From positions 1-64,000 of the forward strand of contig CALOEL010000002.1 in NCBI GenBank assembly GCA_942492375.1: a stretch of 64,000 nucleotides of DNA, in the 5' to 3' direction. The position numbers and the translations under genes are program-made. A model generated the notes under the pieces. The model saw only the letters and a program-made list of their open reading frames with translations, had not been told where the DNA came from and made no database searches. This document shows, piece after piece, positions 1 to 7,885 of the stretch (the first letter of the stretch is position 1; each line of letters opens with the position of its first letter). The DNA comes from JAHEAO01 sp942492375. GTDB taxonomy: Bacteria > Pseudomonadota > Alphaproteobacteria > Rhodobacterales > Rhodobacteraceae.

Positions 1-6
1 GGCTGA

Positions 7-690
7 ACCTGCCCGAGCACCTACCGGCATCTGATGATCATCGACGGCAACGACACCCGCGGCATCGATGTCGGGCTTGCCACCCGCGATGGGTTCCCGA
101 TCGGCCGTGTCCGCAGCCATGTCGATGACCTCAAGGACGACGGCTTTCCGATCTTCAGTCGCGATTGCCCCGAATATGAAATCACGACGCCCTCCGGCCA
201 GAAAGTCGTTGTCCTTCCGAACCACTTCAAGTCGAAATTCGGCGGCAACGATCCGGTGACGCGTGCCAAGCGACTGGCCCAATCCAATGCGGTGGCCGCC
301 TTCTACAATCGTCTTCGGCAAGAGGGTATCGAGAACGTCGTCGTCCTCGGCGACCTGAACGACACTCGGGACAGCGAGGAACTCTCGCCGCTTTTCCAGC
401 AGACAGATCTGCGGGAAGTTTCGGACAATCCGAAATTCACCAGTTTCGAATTCAATGCCCAAAACGGTCATCGCGGCATCGGTACGTTCGATCTCGGCAA
501 TGACACCAACAAGATCGACTATTTGCTTCTCTCGCCCGCGCTCTTTGACCGGGTCACCGACGGCGGCATCTTCCGCAAGGGCGCATGGCCGGGGTCGCAG
601 CCCAAACGCTGGGAAACCTATCCCGAACTGACCCGCCGCCATCACGCCGCCTCGGACCACCATCTCATCTGGGCCGAGATCGATCTCTGA
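7..690 (+). CDS. endonuclease/exonuclease/phosphatase family protein, 5' incomplete
   Basis: C-terminal part of a metal-dependent phosphoesterase of the endonuclease/exonuclease/phosphatase superfamily. Visible signatures are IDGNDTRGIDVGL near the start of the frame, the metal-binding GDLND at about 350 nt, and the terminal SDHH motif. The frame is open from base 7 but has a TGA at 4-6. The first in-frame ATG at 34 lies inside the conserved IDGND block, so it cannot be the natural start. The N-terminal half must lie upstream of the window and would have to be in another frame, suggesting a frameshift or a broken gene at the edge. The substrate (nucleic acid or sugar/lipid phosphate) cannot be told from this part. 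Confidence 0.75.
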   Translation, partial: TCPSTYRHLMIIDGNDTRGIDVGLATRDGFPIGRVRSHVDDLKDDGFPIFSRDCPEYEITTPSGQKVVVLPNHFKSKFGGNDPVTRAKRLAQSNAVAAFYNRLRQEGIENVVVLGDLNDTRDSEELSPLFQQTDLREVSDNPKFTSFEFNAQNGHRGIGTFDLGNDTNKIDYLLLSPALFDRVTDGGIFRKGAWPGSQPKRWETYPELTRRHHAASDHHLIWAEIDL

Positions 691-717
691 AACGCCTGCC
701 ACGCACAACGGGCAATC

Positions 718-1419
718 CTAGAGCATCCGGATCACATCCTTGTCGATCGACAGCATGTAGCCTTTTCGCGCGATGTTCTTGACCAGCAACTCGCTGACCA
801 TCTGGTTGCCGAGCGCATCGCGCAACCGCTTGATCCGCGTGGCCCCCGCCGCCTCGTCGCAATCGGTGGCGCTGCGGCCAGAGATCACCGCCTCGATCTC
901 GGCCCCGGTCAGGACATCCTCGTCCATCCGCGCCTCGGCCAGGACCGACAGCGTTTCGATCGCGGCCCCGGTCAGCTTGAATTCCATGTTGTTCAGGTAG
1001 ACCACGCGCTCGTCACGGCTGATGAGAAGCGAATTAACCTGAATCCCCGACCGCTCGATCTCTCCCATCCGCCGGTTAAGTCCGAAAATCGTCAGAAGGA
1101 AGACCAGCGCCGCCAGCAACAGCGCCGTGGCAAAGACGAGCAGCACGAAGATCACCATCCGGTAGCTGGCCAGCACCTCGGAAAAGGCGGTGCCGCTTTC
1201 GGCGAGTATCTCCAGCAGCTTGATCTCCGCCCCAGAGGTCAAATCGTCGTTGGCGACGAATATCTGCTCGACGCGGGCGTTGAACGCGTTGGCGTCCGGC
1301 AGGCTGAGAAACAGCAGGATCGCCGCAACAAGAAGGATCGCGACGATTGCCGCAAGCCCCATTGCCACAACCCGCGCCCCGGTGCGACTGTCAGTAGCGA
1401 AGGAAAAACCGCCCCGCAT
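718..1419 (-). CDS. membrane protein with C-terminal winged-helix domain
   Basis: 233-residue protein with two hydrophobic segments (about residues 18-42 and 88-112) enclosing a roughly 45-residue loop, then a cytoplasmic C-terminal winged helix-turn-helix of OmpR/ToxR type (region with TRIKRLRDALGNQMV and IARKGYML). In topology it mirrors ToxR/CadC, with the membrane part first and the DNA-binding part last. It may be a one-component membrane regulator sensing the periplasm. It overlaps the 3' end of the upstream small secreted-protein gene by about 29 nt on the same strand, so the two are probably co-transcribed. No target genes can be named. Confidence 0.6.
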   Translation of the reverse strand: MRGGFSFATDSRTGARVVAMGLAAIVAILLVAAILLFLSLPDANAFNARVEQIFVANDDLTSGAEIKLLEILAESGTAFSEVLASYRMVIFVLLVFATALLLAALVFLLTIFGLNRRMGEIERSGIQVNSLLISRDERVVYLNNMEFKLTGAAIETLSVLAEARMDEDVLTGAEIEAVISGRSATDCDEAAGATRIKRLRDALGNQMVSELLVKNIARKGYMLSIDKDVIRML

Positions 1420-1687
1420 TCTGCTCCCTCTCCTTCAAACCGCCTTGCCCGAAAATGGACAGGACGTTCAGAAGCTCCCAGTTGCCGACAGCCAGACGCG
1501 CGCCGATCTCGGAGCGCGCAAGGTCCGCGTCGTCACAAGCTTTGCCATCCAGCTCGATCACACCGTAATGCAGGCGAAGCGGCTTGTCCCGCTTCGCTTT
1601 GTAATCGGCATAGCAGGCCGCGAGGCCCGGATTGGCAAGTGCAACCAGAAATGCTGCAGCAAGGGAAAGGGTGCGAATGCGCTTCAT
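1391..1687 (-). CDS. small secreted protein of unknown function
   Basis: About 98 residues when started at the ATG whose product begins MKRIRTLSL. A further-upstream in-frame start at 1723 would put 12 charged residues ahead of the signal sequence, so it is less likely. The N-terminus is a clear signal peptide (hydrophobic stretch ending ANPGLAA). The mature part carries two cysteines (ACYADY and KACDD) that could form a periplasmic disulfide. I do not recognise the family. It overlaps the following membrane winged-helix gene, which suggests translational coupling; it may be a periplasmic partner of that regulator, but this is inference only. Confidence 0.5.
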   Translation of the reverse strand: MKRIRTLSLAAAFLVALANPGLAACYADYKAKRDKPLRLHYGVIELDGKACDDADLARSEIGARLAVGNWELLNVLSIFGQGGLKEREQNAGRFFLRY

Positions 1688-1846
1688 GCGCCTAACGCTG
1701 CCCAAACCGTATCGGATATTCAATAGCGAAGCCTCCGCCCCCGTCGTTATCCGATAACCGGTCGCGGTTATTGCCTAGCCTGGGCACACCCTCCACCCTT
1801 CCTGGCATGGGTCGCAACAGCCGGCCGCAGAATGAAAGGAAAAGAG

Positions 1847-2323
1847 ATGAAAAGACACCTGACAGCAGGCATCGTCTCTATCGGCCTCATATTCGCGGCC
1901 GGCACGCAAAAACCGGCGCAGGCCGGTTCCGAAGAAGTTGCGCTGATCGTGACCAGCGCGATCGCGGTCTTTGCGCTGACAGAGATGTTCAAGGACGATG
2001 ACAAGGACAAGAAAAAGTCGACCAACGTCAGCAGGCGCAATCCGCCGTATTACTCTGTGCCGCCGCGCCACAACGGCAAGAAGGGGTCCAAGTATTGGCG
2101 GGTCAACCGGGTCGTTCCGGGCCAGTGCTTCTATCGCTATTCGGACCGCGGACGGATGCAGGGCGTCTTTGGTCAGCAGTGCATGAACAGCATCATGGGC
2201 AGCACGAAGCATTTGCCGAACAGCTGCCGCCGCGACAAGGGCCGCCAGTTCTCGCGTGCTCCGGTTTACGACGCGGGCTGTCTTCGGTCCCGTGGCTACA
2301 GGGTTGAGGCCCGGCTGCGCTAG
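1847..2323 (+). CDS. secreted basic protein of unknown function
   Basis: About 158 residues. The ATG at 1847 is preferred over the in-frame ATG at 1832 because the purine-rich AAGGAAAAGAG lies between them and would serve as ribosome binding site. A signal peptide (MKRHLTAGIVSIGLIFAAG, cleavage near AQA) is followed by a short hydrophobic stretch, a Lys/Asp-rich linker and a basic C-terminal region with four cysteines (CFYRYSDRGRMQGVFGQQC and later CRR, GCLR). Four periplasmic cysteines suggest two disulfides. No family recognised. A strong intrinsic terminator follows 45 nt after the stop. Confidence 0.55.
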   Translation: MKRHLTAGIVSIGLIFAAGTQKPAQAGSEEVALIVTSAIAVFALTEMFKDDDKDKKKSTNVSRRNPPYYSVPPRHNGKKGSKYWRVNRVVPGQCFYRYSDRGRMQGVFGQQCMNSIMGSTKHLPNSCRRDKGRQFSRAPVYDAGCLRSRGYRVEARLR

Positions 2324-2367
2324 CAGCCGGAGGGCACCCGGCGCGGCTCAGCAGGCGCGCCGGACTG

Positions 2368-2401
2368 GGGCGGGAGGTCGCACTGACCCCCGCCCTTTTT
2401 T
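2368..2401 (+). terminator. intrinsic terminator before rnhB
   Basis: GGGCGGG at 2368-2374 pairs with CCCGCCC at 2389-2395 and is followed by six T residues. It terminates the preceding secreted-protein gene and isolates rnhB. Confidence 0.75.
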
Positions 2402-2437
2402 CTTGCGGACCAGCGGCAATCCGGGTTCTTTGGGCGC

Positions 2438-3076
2438 ATGTTCGGCAACCTCCCCGATTTCAGTTTCGAGTCTGCGGCCCTTGCATCGGGCAAGACCTGC
2501 ATCGTCGGCGTGGACGAGGCGGGCCGGGGACCGCTGGCCGGGCCAGTGGTCGCCGCTGCGGTGTGTCTCGATGCGACTTGCATCCCCGAAGGGCTGAACG
2601 ATTCGAAACGCCTTACCGCCGCGGCGCGCTCCGAGATCGCCGCCTGTCTCTGGCGGACCGCAGAGGTCGCCGTCGGAATTGCCGATGTGGAAGAGATCGA
2701 CAGTCTGAACATCCTGCATGCTTCGATGCTTGCAATGGAGCGCGCCGTCGTCGGCCTGAGGCGTGCGGCCGATCATGTGCTGGTCGACGGCAATCGCGTT
2801 CCCTCCGCCCTGTCCGGTCGCGCGGCCTGCATTGTCGGTGGCGACGCGCTTTGCCTCTCGATTTCGGCGGCATCCGTGATCGCCAAGGTTTGGCGCGATC
2901 GGCTCATGGTGGATTTGGCGCAACATCATCCCGGCTACGGCTGGGAACGGAATGTCGGCTACCCGACAAAAGAGCATCAAGAGGCGCTTCGAAATCTCGG
3001 CGTGACCCCACACCATAGACGTTCGTTTCGTCCCGTGCACAACATCTTGTATCAAGAGAAATCATTAAGTGACTGA
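2438..3076 (+). CDS. rnhB: ribonuclease HII
   Basis: 212 residues, normal length for RNase HII, which removes RNA from RNA/DNA hybrids and misincorporated ribonucleotides in the cytoplasm. The signature VDEAGRGPLAGP (Asp26, Glu27) supplies two catalytic acids. The third Asp is in LVDGNR (about residue 117), and the block ISAASVIAKVWRDRLM leads to the fourth. The DVEEIDSLNI segment is also typical. The gene is single, between an upstream terminator and the ccrM promoter; the linkage of rnhB to ccrM is common in Rhodobacterales. Confidence 0.95.
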   Translation: MFGNLPDFSFESAALASGKTCIVGVDEAGRGPLAGPVVAAAVCLDATCIPEGLNDSKRLTAAARSEIAACLWRTAEVAVGIADVEEIDSLNILHASMLAMERAVVGLRRAADHVLVDGNRVPSALSGRAACIVGGDALCLSISAASVIAKVWRDRLMVDLAQHHPGYGWERNVGYPTKEHQEALRNLGVTPHHRRSFRPVHNILYQEKSLSD

Positions 3077-3113
3077 TTCAAAAAAGAATTTGACCGCGAA
3101 TCGGCTTTGACTC
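3075..3113 (+). promoter_or_regulatory. cluster of three GANTC sites in the ccrM promoter region
   Basis: GATTC at 3075-3079, GAATC at 3098-3102 and GACTC at 3109-3113 lie within 39 bp, between rnhB and ccrM. GANTC is the target of the CcrM methyltransferase encoded immediately downstream, so methylation state could feed back on its own transcription. The first site overlaps the rnhB stop region. No convincing full CtrA box was seen. Confidence 0.5.
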
Positions 3114-3167
3114 ATCTTGGTCCTCAACTAATGGCGTGCCGAAAACGGTGCCGGGACAGAGGCAGAG

Positions 3168-4268
3168 ATGACGACAAAGACGAAACAGGAAGCCGCCGCG
3201 CTTCCGCTCAATCAGATTGTACCCGGCGACTGCATCGAGGTCATGAACGCCCTGCCGGGAGCGTCGGTCGACCTGATCTTCGCCGATCCGCCCTACAATC
3301 TGCAGTTGAAGGGTGATCTGCACCGCCCCGACAATTCCAAGGTCGATGCCGTCGATGATGCCTGGGACCAGTTCGCCAGCTTCGAAACCTACGACAGGTT
3401 CACGCAGGACTGGCTCGCCGCCGCCCGCCGGCTTCTGAAGCCGAATGGCGCGATCTGGGTCATCGGGTCCTACCACAACATCTTCCGCGTTGGCGCCGTC
3501 TTGCAGAACCAGGGCTATTGGATCCTGAACGATGTCGTCTGGCGCAAATCGAACCCGATGCCCAATTTTCGCGGCAAGCGGTTCACCAATGCGCATGAGA
3601 CGATGATCTGGGCGTCCCGCGACGAGGCCAGCAAATACACCTTCAACTACGAGGCACTGAAGGCGCTGAACGAAGGTATCCAAATGCGCTCTGACTGGGT
3701 GCTGCCGATCTGCAATGGTGGCGAGCGCCTGAAGGATGAAAACGGCGATAAGGCCCATCCGACCCAAAAACCCGAAAGCCTGTTGCATCGTGTTCTGCTC
3801 GGCACGACCAACCCCGGCGACGTGGTGCTGGATCCGTTCTTCGGAACCGGCACCACGGGCGCCGTGGCGAAGATGCTGGGCCGCGATTTCATCGGCATCG
3901 AGCGCGAAGAGGCCTATCGCAAGGTCGCGGAAAAGCGGCTGTCGCGCATCCGCAAGTTCGACCGCGAGGCGTTGCAGGTCTCGGCCTCGAAACGCGCCGA
4001 GCCACGCGTGCCCTTCGGGCAACTTGTGGAACGCGGCATGTTGCGGCCCGGAGAGATGCTACGCTCGATGAACGGCCGCCACGCCGCCAAGGTCCGCGCC
4101 GATGGCACGCTGATCTCGGACGATGTGCGCGGGTCGATCCACCAGGTCGGCGCGGCTCTGGAAGGCGCGCCCAGCTGCAACGGCTGGACCTATTGGTGCT
4201 TCAAACGCGACGGGCAGCAGGTGCCGATCGACCTACTCCGCCAACAGATACGGTCCGAACTGGACTGA
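3168..4268 (+). CDS. ccrM: cell-cycle-regulated adenine-N6 DNA methyltransferase
   Basis: 366 residues. Solitary beta-class N6-adenine methyltransferase that modifies GANTC and times replication and transcription in alphaproteobacteria. The catalytic motif DPPYNLQL is at residues 40-47, before the S-adenosylmethionine-binding FFGTGTTG at about 224-231, which is the beta-class order. The C-terminal 90 residues form the RAMA-type domain (region from RGMLRPGEML to the end, including NGWTYWCFKRDG) typical of CcrM. No cognate restriction endonuclease is nearby, as expected for an orphan cell-cycle methylase. A perfect terminator follows 49 nt after the stop. Confidence 0.95.
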   Translation: MTTKTKQEAAALPLNQIVPGDCIEVMNALPGASVDLIFADPPYNLQLKGDLHRPDNSKVDAVDDAWDQFASFETYDRFTQDWLAAARRLLKPNGAIWVIGSYHNIFRVGAVLQNQGYWILNDVVWRKSNPMPNFRGKRFTNAHETMIWASRDEASKYTFNYEALKALNEGIQMRSDWVLPICNGGERLKDENGDKAHPTQKPESLLHRVLLGTTNPGDVVLDPFFGTGTTGAVAKMLGRDFIGIEREEAYRKVAEKRLSRIRKFDREALQVSASKRAEPRVPFGQLVERGMLRPGEMLRSMNGRHAAKVRADGTLISDDVRGSIHQVGAALEGAPSCNGWTYWCFKRDGQQVPIDLLRQQIRSELD

Positions 4269-4316
4269 ACGGTGTTACCGCCGGTGCCTGTGGCCTGACA
4301 CCACGGCACGACCTTG

Positions 4317-4349
4317 GCCCCGCTTTCCTTTCGAAAGCGGGGCTTTTTT
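4317..4349 (+). terminator. intrinsic terminator between ccrM and alkB
   Basis: An 11-bp perfect stem (GCCCCGCTTTC at 4317-4327, GAAAGCGGGGC at 4333-4343) with a 5-nt loop and six T residues. It lies between convergent genes and ends ccrM transcription; the A-rich tract needed for the opposite direction is absent. Confidence 0.9.
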
Positions 4350-4352
4350 CGG

Positions 4353-5486
4353 TCATCGCGGCAAAGGGTTGCTGGCGGATTTGTACGCTGCCCAGTCGGT
4401 AATCTCCGGGTAATACATGGCGCGCCATTTTCGAACCCGGGGATTCATCACGCGCCGCCACAGCGGCGGCACCATGGCGGCCATCGTCATGACCGGATAG
4501 CCATACGGCAGTTGCGGCGCATCAGCTTCCGCGTGGCTTTGCAGAAGCGGAAAGCGCCGGTCGGGCTTGTAATGATGGTCGGAATGGCGCTGCAGGTTGA
4601 TCAGCAGCCAGTTCGAGACCTTGTGCGACGAATTCCACGAATGCCGCGGCTGCACGTGTTCATACTTGCCGTCCCCGAGGTGTTTCCGGGTCAGCCCGTA
4701 ATGCTCGATGTAGTTCACCAATTCGAGCTGCCAGATCGCGATGACGGCTTGATATACGAACAAGCCCAGACCGGCCCAACCGCCCAGAATCACGGCGAGC
4801 AGCATGAATCCGCCTTGCAGCGCCCAATAGCGCCAGAACGGATTGGCGGCATCCGTCACAGGAAGTCCGCGACGTTGCAGCATCGCCTGCTCGGCCCGCC
4901 ATGCGGACCGGAAGGACTGCACAAGCACGCGGGGAAAGAACCGGTGGAACCCTTCGTTGTAACGCGCGGTTACCGGATCCCGCGGCGTGCCGACATAGCG
5001 GTGATGCACCAGCAGGTGTTCCGAGCGGAAATGCGAATACATGACCGAAGCCAGAAGCAGATCGGCCAGCCATCGCTCGAACCGGTTCCGCTGGTGCATC
5101 AGTTCATGCGCGTAGTTGATCCCGACCGTGCCCGACAGGATACCGACACCGAAGAACAGGACGATCATCTCGATCACCCCAAGATGAGCGGCGCCTTGAC
5201 TGTACCAGATAAGGCCGAAGATCATCAGGAACTGGATCGGAAACCAGATCAGGGTGATCAGCTTGTACCAGAACAGCTGATCCTCGCCGGTTTCGGGATC
5301 CGCATTGCTTGGGTCCGACCCAGCGATCAGATCCAGCACCGAAAAGACACCCCAGGCCCAGACCGGCGGCAGGACCAGGAACCAACCGCCGAGCGCCGCG
5401 GCGATCAGGACGACGGGAACCAGCGAAATCGACAGCCAGAATGGCAGCGCATTGCGGAAGGCGGCGATGGGTCTCGAAGAGGGCAT
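4353..5486 (-). CDS. alkB: alkane 1-monooxygenase (membrane di-iron hydroxylase)
   Basis: 377 residues. Integral membrane non-haem di-iron enzyme that hydroxylates the terminal methyl of n-alkanes using electrons from rubredoxin. All AlkB signatures are visible: HELMHQ, EHLLVHHRYVGTPRDPVTAR, LQRHSDHHYKP and the NYIEHYGLTRK motif, plus several transmembrane helices in the first 150 residues. The ATG at 5486 has GGAG nine bases ahead; the longer TTG start at 5537 would overlap mutY and lacks a better site. No rubredoxin, AlkS-type regulator or alcohol dehydrogenase is adjacent, so electron donors must lie elsewhere. It follows mutY on the same strand by 47 nt. Confidence 0.9.
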   Translation of the reverse strand: MPSSRPIAAFRNALPFWLSISLVPVVLIAAALGGWFLVLPPVWAWGVFSVLDLIAGSDPSNADPETGEDQLFWYKLITLIWFPIQFLMIFGLIWYSQGAAHLGVIEMIVLFFGVGILSGTVGINYAHELMHQRNRFERWLADLLLASVMYSHFRSEHLLVHHRYVGTPRDPVTARYNEGFHRFFPRVLVQSFRSAWRAEQAMLQRRGLPVTDAANPFWRYWALQGGFMLLAVILGGWAGLGLFVYQAVIAIWQLELVNYIEHYGLTRKHLGDGKYEHVQPRHSWNSSHKVSNWLLINLQRHSDHHYKPDRRFPLLQSHAEADAPQLPYGYPVMTMAAMVPPLWRRVMNPRVRKWRAMYYPEITDWAAYKSASNPLPR

Positions 5487-5533
5487 GAGGGACTCCGTGA
5501 TCTGGCGGCAGCATAACAGGTGAACCCCGCCGC

Positions 5534-6592
5534 TCAATCCACCTCCAACTGAGGTGCCGCAAGGTCGTAGGCCTTTCGCATCACGGTCGGCAGGTCCGAT
5601 GGACGAAACCGGTCGGGTGTCACGAATTCCCCGCTATCAGAGACAGTTTTCAACGGAACCATCGCGATCCGCAATGCAAGCTTCAGGTGGAAATGCGTGA
5701 AGGTATGCCGCACTTCCAGACCCTCGTTGCGCCAATCTGCCGCAACCGGCGGCTGCATCACAGGCGCCTCGCCCCATTCGCTTCCCGGCCACCCCAGCAT
5801 TCCACCCAACAATCCGCGCTCGGGGCGGCGTTCCAGCAGCCATGCACCGTCGGCCCTTCGCGCGATAAAGGCGATGCCGAAGCGGGTGGGTTTGGGGCGC
5901 TTGGGCAGCTTTCTCGGCAATTCGCCCTGAACTCCTGCGGCGCGCGCGCGGCACGACCCTGACATGGGGCAAATGCCGCAGGCGGGCGATTTCGGCGTAC
6001 AGATCGTCGCGCCGAGATCCATCACCGCCTGGGCGTAATCCCCGGCGCGCGCCTGTGGCGTCAGCCGCGCAGCAAGTTCCGTCAGCTCGGTTTTGGCGGT
6101 GGGAAGCGGCGTTTCGACGCCGAAGAACCGTGCAACAACGCGTTCGACATTGCCATCGACCACGGTTTCGGGCTGGTCGAAGGCAATCGCGGCAATCGCG
6201 GCCGCCGTGTAAGGTCCGATGCCCGGCAGGGCCCGCAGGCTCTTCGCGTCGCGGGGGAAGACAGCCTCATGCCGCGCGACGACAATTCTTGCGCATTTAA
6301 GAAGGTTGCGGGCGCGGGCGTAATAGCCCAGCCCGGCCCATTCACCCATGACATCGGAATCCTCCGCCGCCGCCAGCGCCTGGACATCCGGCCAAAGCTC
6401 TACAAACCGTCTGAAGTAATCGCGCACGGCGGCCACGGTTGTCTGTTGCAACATGATCTCGGAAAGCCATATGCGGTAGGGATCGGGCAATTCACCCCCG
6501 GCGCGCTCGCGTGGCGCTACTCGCCAAGGCAACCGGCGGGCATGGGCGTCGTACCATGCCAACAGGGTTCTGCTGAATTCCTCGTCACGCAA
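5534..6592 (-). CDS. mutY: A/G-specific adenine glycosylase
   Basis: 352 residues. Base-excision repair enzyme that removes adenine mispaired with 8-oxoguanine. Catalytic Glu45 sits in LSEIMLQQTTV. The helix-hairpin-helix is LPGIGPYTA (about 122-130) with the conserved Asp146 in VVDGNVERV. The 4Fe-4S ligands are C198, C205, C208 and C214 in CTPKSPACGICPMSGSC. The C-terminal third is the Nudix-like 8-oxoG recognition domain (FIARRADGAWLLERRPERGLLGGMLGWPG in outline). It is divergent from the dciA-dsbA pair; this mutY-DUF721-dsbA neighbourhood is common in Rhodobacterales. Confidence 0.95.
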   Translation of the reverse strand: MRDEEFSRTLLAWYDAHARRLPWRVAPRERAGGELPDPYRIWLSEIMLQQTTVAAVRDYFRRFVELWPDVQALAAAEDSDVMGEWAGLGYYARARNLLKCARIVVARHEAVFPRDAKSLRALPGIGPYTAAAIAAIAFDQPETVVDGNVERVVARFFGVETPLPTAKTELTELAARLTPQARAGDYAQAVMDLGATICTPKSPACGICPMSGSCRARAAGVQGELPRKLPKRPKPTRFGIAFIARRADGAWLLERRPERGLLGGMLGWPGSEWGEAPVMQPPVAADWRNEGLEVRHTFTHFHLKLALRIAMVPLKTVSDSGEFVTPDRFRPSDLPTVMRKAYDLAAPQLEVD

Positions 6593-6675
6593 TCTTTATG
6601 ATCCTGTCCACTGCTTTCCGCTGGCCTTGAAGAGGCACTCGTCTAGGATAAGCCGCAAAAGGAAACTTGCCAGAG

Positions 6676-7200
6676 ATGACGCCACATTCCACATCTCCGA
6701 AAGGTGCGAAGCGCCGGACGCGTGGTTTCGAACGTACGTCGGGCCTGCTGCAGGGGCAGATCCGGAAGGCGAGCGAAAGCCGAGGTTTCGCCGAATCGAG
6801 GCTTCTCACCCATTGGAGCGAAATTGTAGGCGATGCCATCTCTGACATCGCGGTTCCGGTGAAGATCAGCTATTCGCAGGGCGGTTTCGGCGCCACCCTG
6901 ACCGTGCTGACCACCGGTGCGCAGGCCCCGATGTTGCAGGCCGAACTGCCAAAAATTCTGGAACGGGTGAATGCGTGCTACGGCTACGCGGCGATTGCGC
7001 GCATTCGGATCACGCAAACGGCGCCGATCGGCTTTGCCGAGGGACAGGTCGCTTTCCGTACCGCGCCCAAGGCGCCGGCCCCCGAAGATCCCCTTGTCGG
7101 AGCTGCAGCACGCAAGGTTGCCGAAAATGTGACCGATCAGAACCTGCGGCAGGCGCTTGAAGCCTTGGCGCGAAACGTTCTATCCCGAAAGAAATCTTAG
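6676..7200 (+). CDS. DUF721/DciA-like protein
   Basis: 174 residues. DUF721 family; the family includes DciA, which loads or regulates the replicative helicase DnaB in bacteria without DnaC. The DUF721 core is LLTHWSEIVGDAISDIAVPVK, with a trailing beta-rich part (GFGATLTVLTTGAQAPMLQ). I chose ATG 6676; TTG 6667 is an alternative, and the AAGGA at 6659-6663 is not ideally spaced for either. It is divergent from mutY and followed 13 nt later by a DsbA-like gene on the same strand, so it is probably an operon. Confidence 0.8.
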   Translation: MTPHSTSPKGAKRRTRGFERTSGLLQGQIRKASESRGFAESRLLTHWSEIVGDAISDIAVPVKISYSQGGFGATLTVLTTGAQAPMLQAELPKILERVNACYGYAAIARIRITQTAPIGFAEGQVAFRTAPKAPAPEDPLVGAAARKVAENVTDQNLRQALEALARNVLSRKKS

Positions 7201-7213
7201 CAAAGGCAATCCC

Positions 7214-7885
7214 ATGAATCGCAGAAAGCTGATCCTCACCGCTCCACTGGCCTTGCTCGGTGCTTCGGGATTTTGGGTCCTGAATCGTTCCGACACATCG
7301 ACCTCGGGTCTCGGCGCGGCCTTGGCGCAGGAGAACACGGAGGCGACGGTCGATACTTCCCGCGTCGTCGAAATGTCCCTGGGCAGCCCCGAAGCCGATG
7401 TGACGGTCGTCGAATACGCGTCTTTCACCTGTCCGCATTGCCGCAATTTCCACGCGGAAGTATTTCCCAGGCTCAAGCAGGACTACATCGATACCGGCAA
7501 GATCAACTTCATCTACCGCGAGGTCTATTTCGACCGGTTCGGACTCTGGGCCGGCATGGTTGCACGCTGCGGCGGGGAGCAGCGGTATTTCGGCATCGTC
7601 GACATGCTCTACGAGTCCCAATCCGAATGGGTTGCCGGCGGTGATCCGGCGCAGATCGCGCAGAACCTGCGGAAGATCGGCAAGAAGGCCGCGCTGTCGG
7701 ACGCGGAACTCGACGCCTGCATGAACGATGGCGAACAGGCCCAGGCATTGGTGGCCAGCTATCAGGAAAATGCGAAGGCGGACGAGATCGATTCGACCCC
7801 GAGTTTTATCATCGACGGCGAGAAATACTCGAACATGTCCTATGAAGATTTCGCCGGGATCCTGGACGAGAAGCTGGCTGGTTGA
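7214..7885 (+). CDS. DsbA-family thiol oxidoreductase
   Basis: About 223 residues, starting at ATG 7214 with AAAGG seven bases ahead; the longer frame from 7157 overlaps the DUF721 gene. An N-terminal signal/anchor (MNRRKLILTAPLALLGASGF) targets it to the periplasm. The thioredoxin fold carries the CPHC active site (C73, C76) preceded by VVEYASFT, and the cis-Pro loop is STPSFIIDG. It is likely to oxidise or isomerise disulfides in secreted proteins. It is separated from the following CoA-transferase by a one-base stop/start overlap (TGATG), giving translational coupling. Confidence 0.85.
   Translation: MNRRKLILTAPLALLGASGFWVLNRSDTSTSGLGAALAQENTEATVDTSRVVEMSLGSPEADVTVVEYASFTCPHCRNFHAEVFPRLKQDYIDTGKINFIYREVYFDRFGLWAGMVARCGGEQRYFGIVDMLYESQSEWVAGGDPAQIAQNLRKIGKKAALSDAELDACMNDGEQAQALVASYQENAKADEIDSTPSFIIDGEKYSNMSYEDFAGILDEKLAG

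Noticed and set aside
3061..3075. CtrA-binding box (TTAA-N7-TTAA) in the ccrM promoter
   Set aside because: Only one TTAA half-site is present; the second half reads ATTC.
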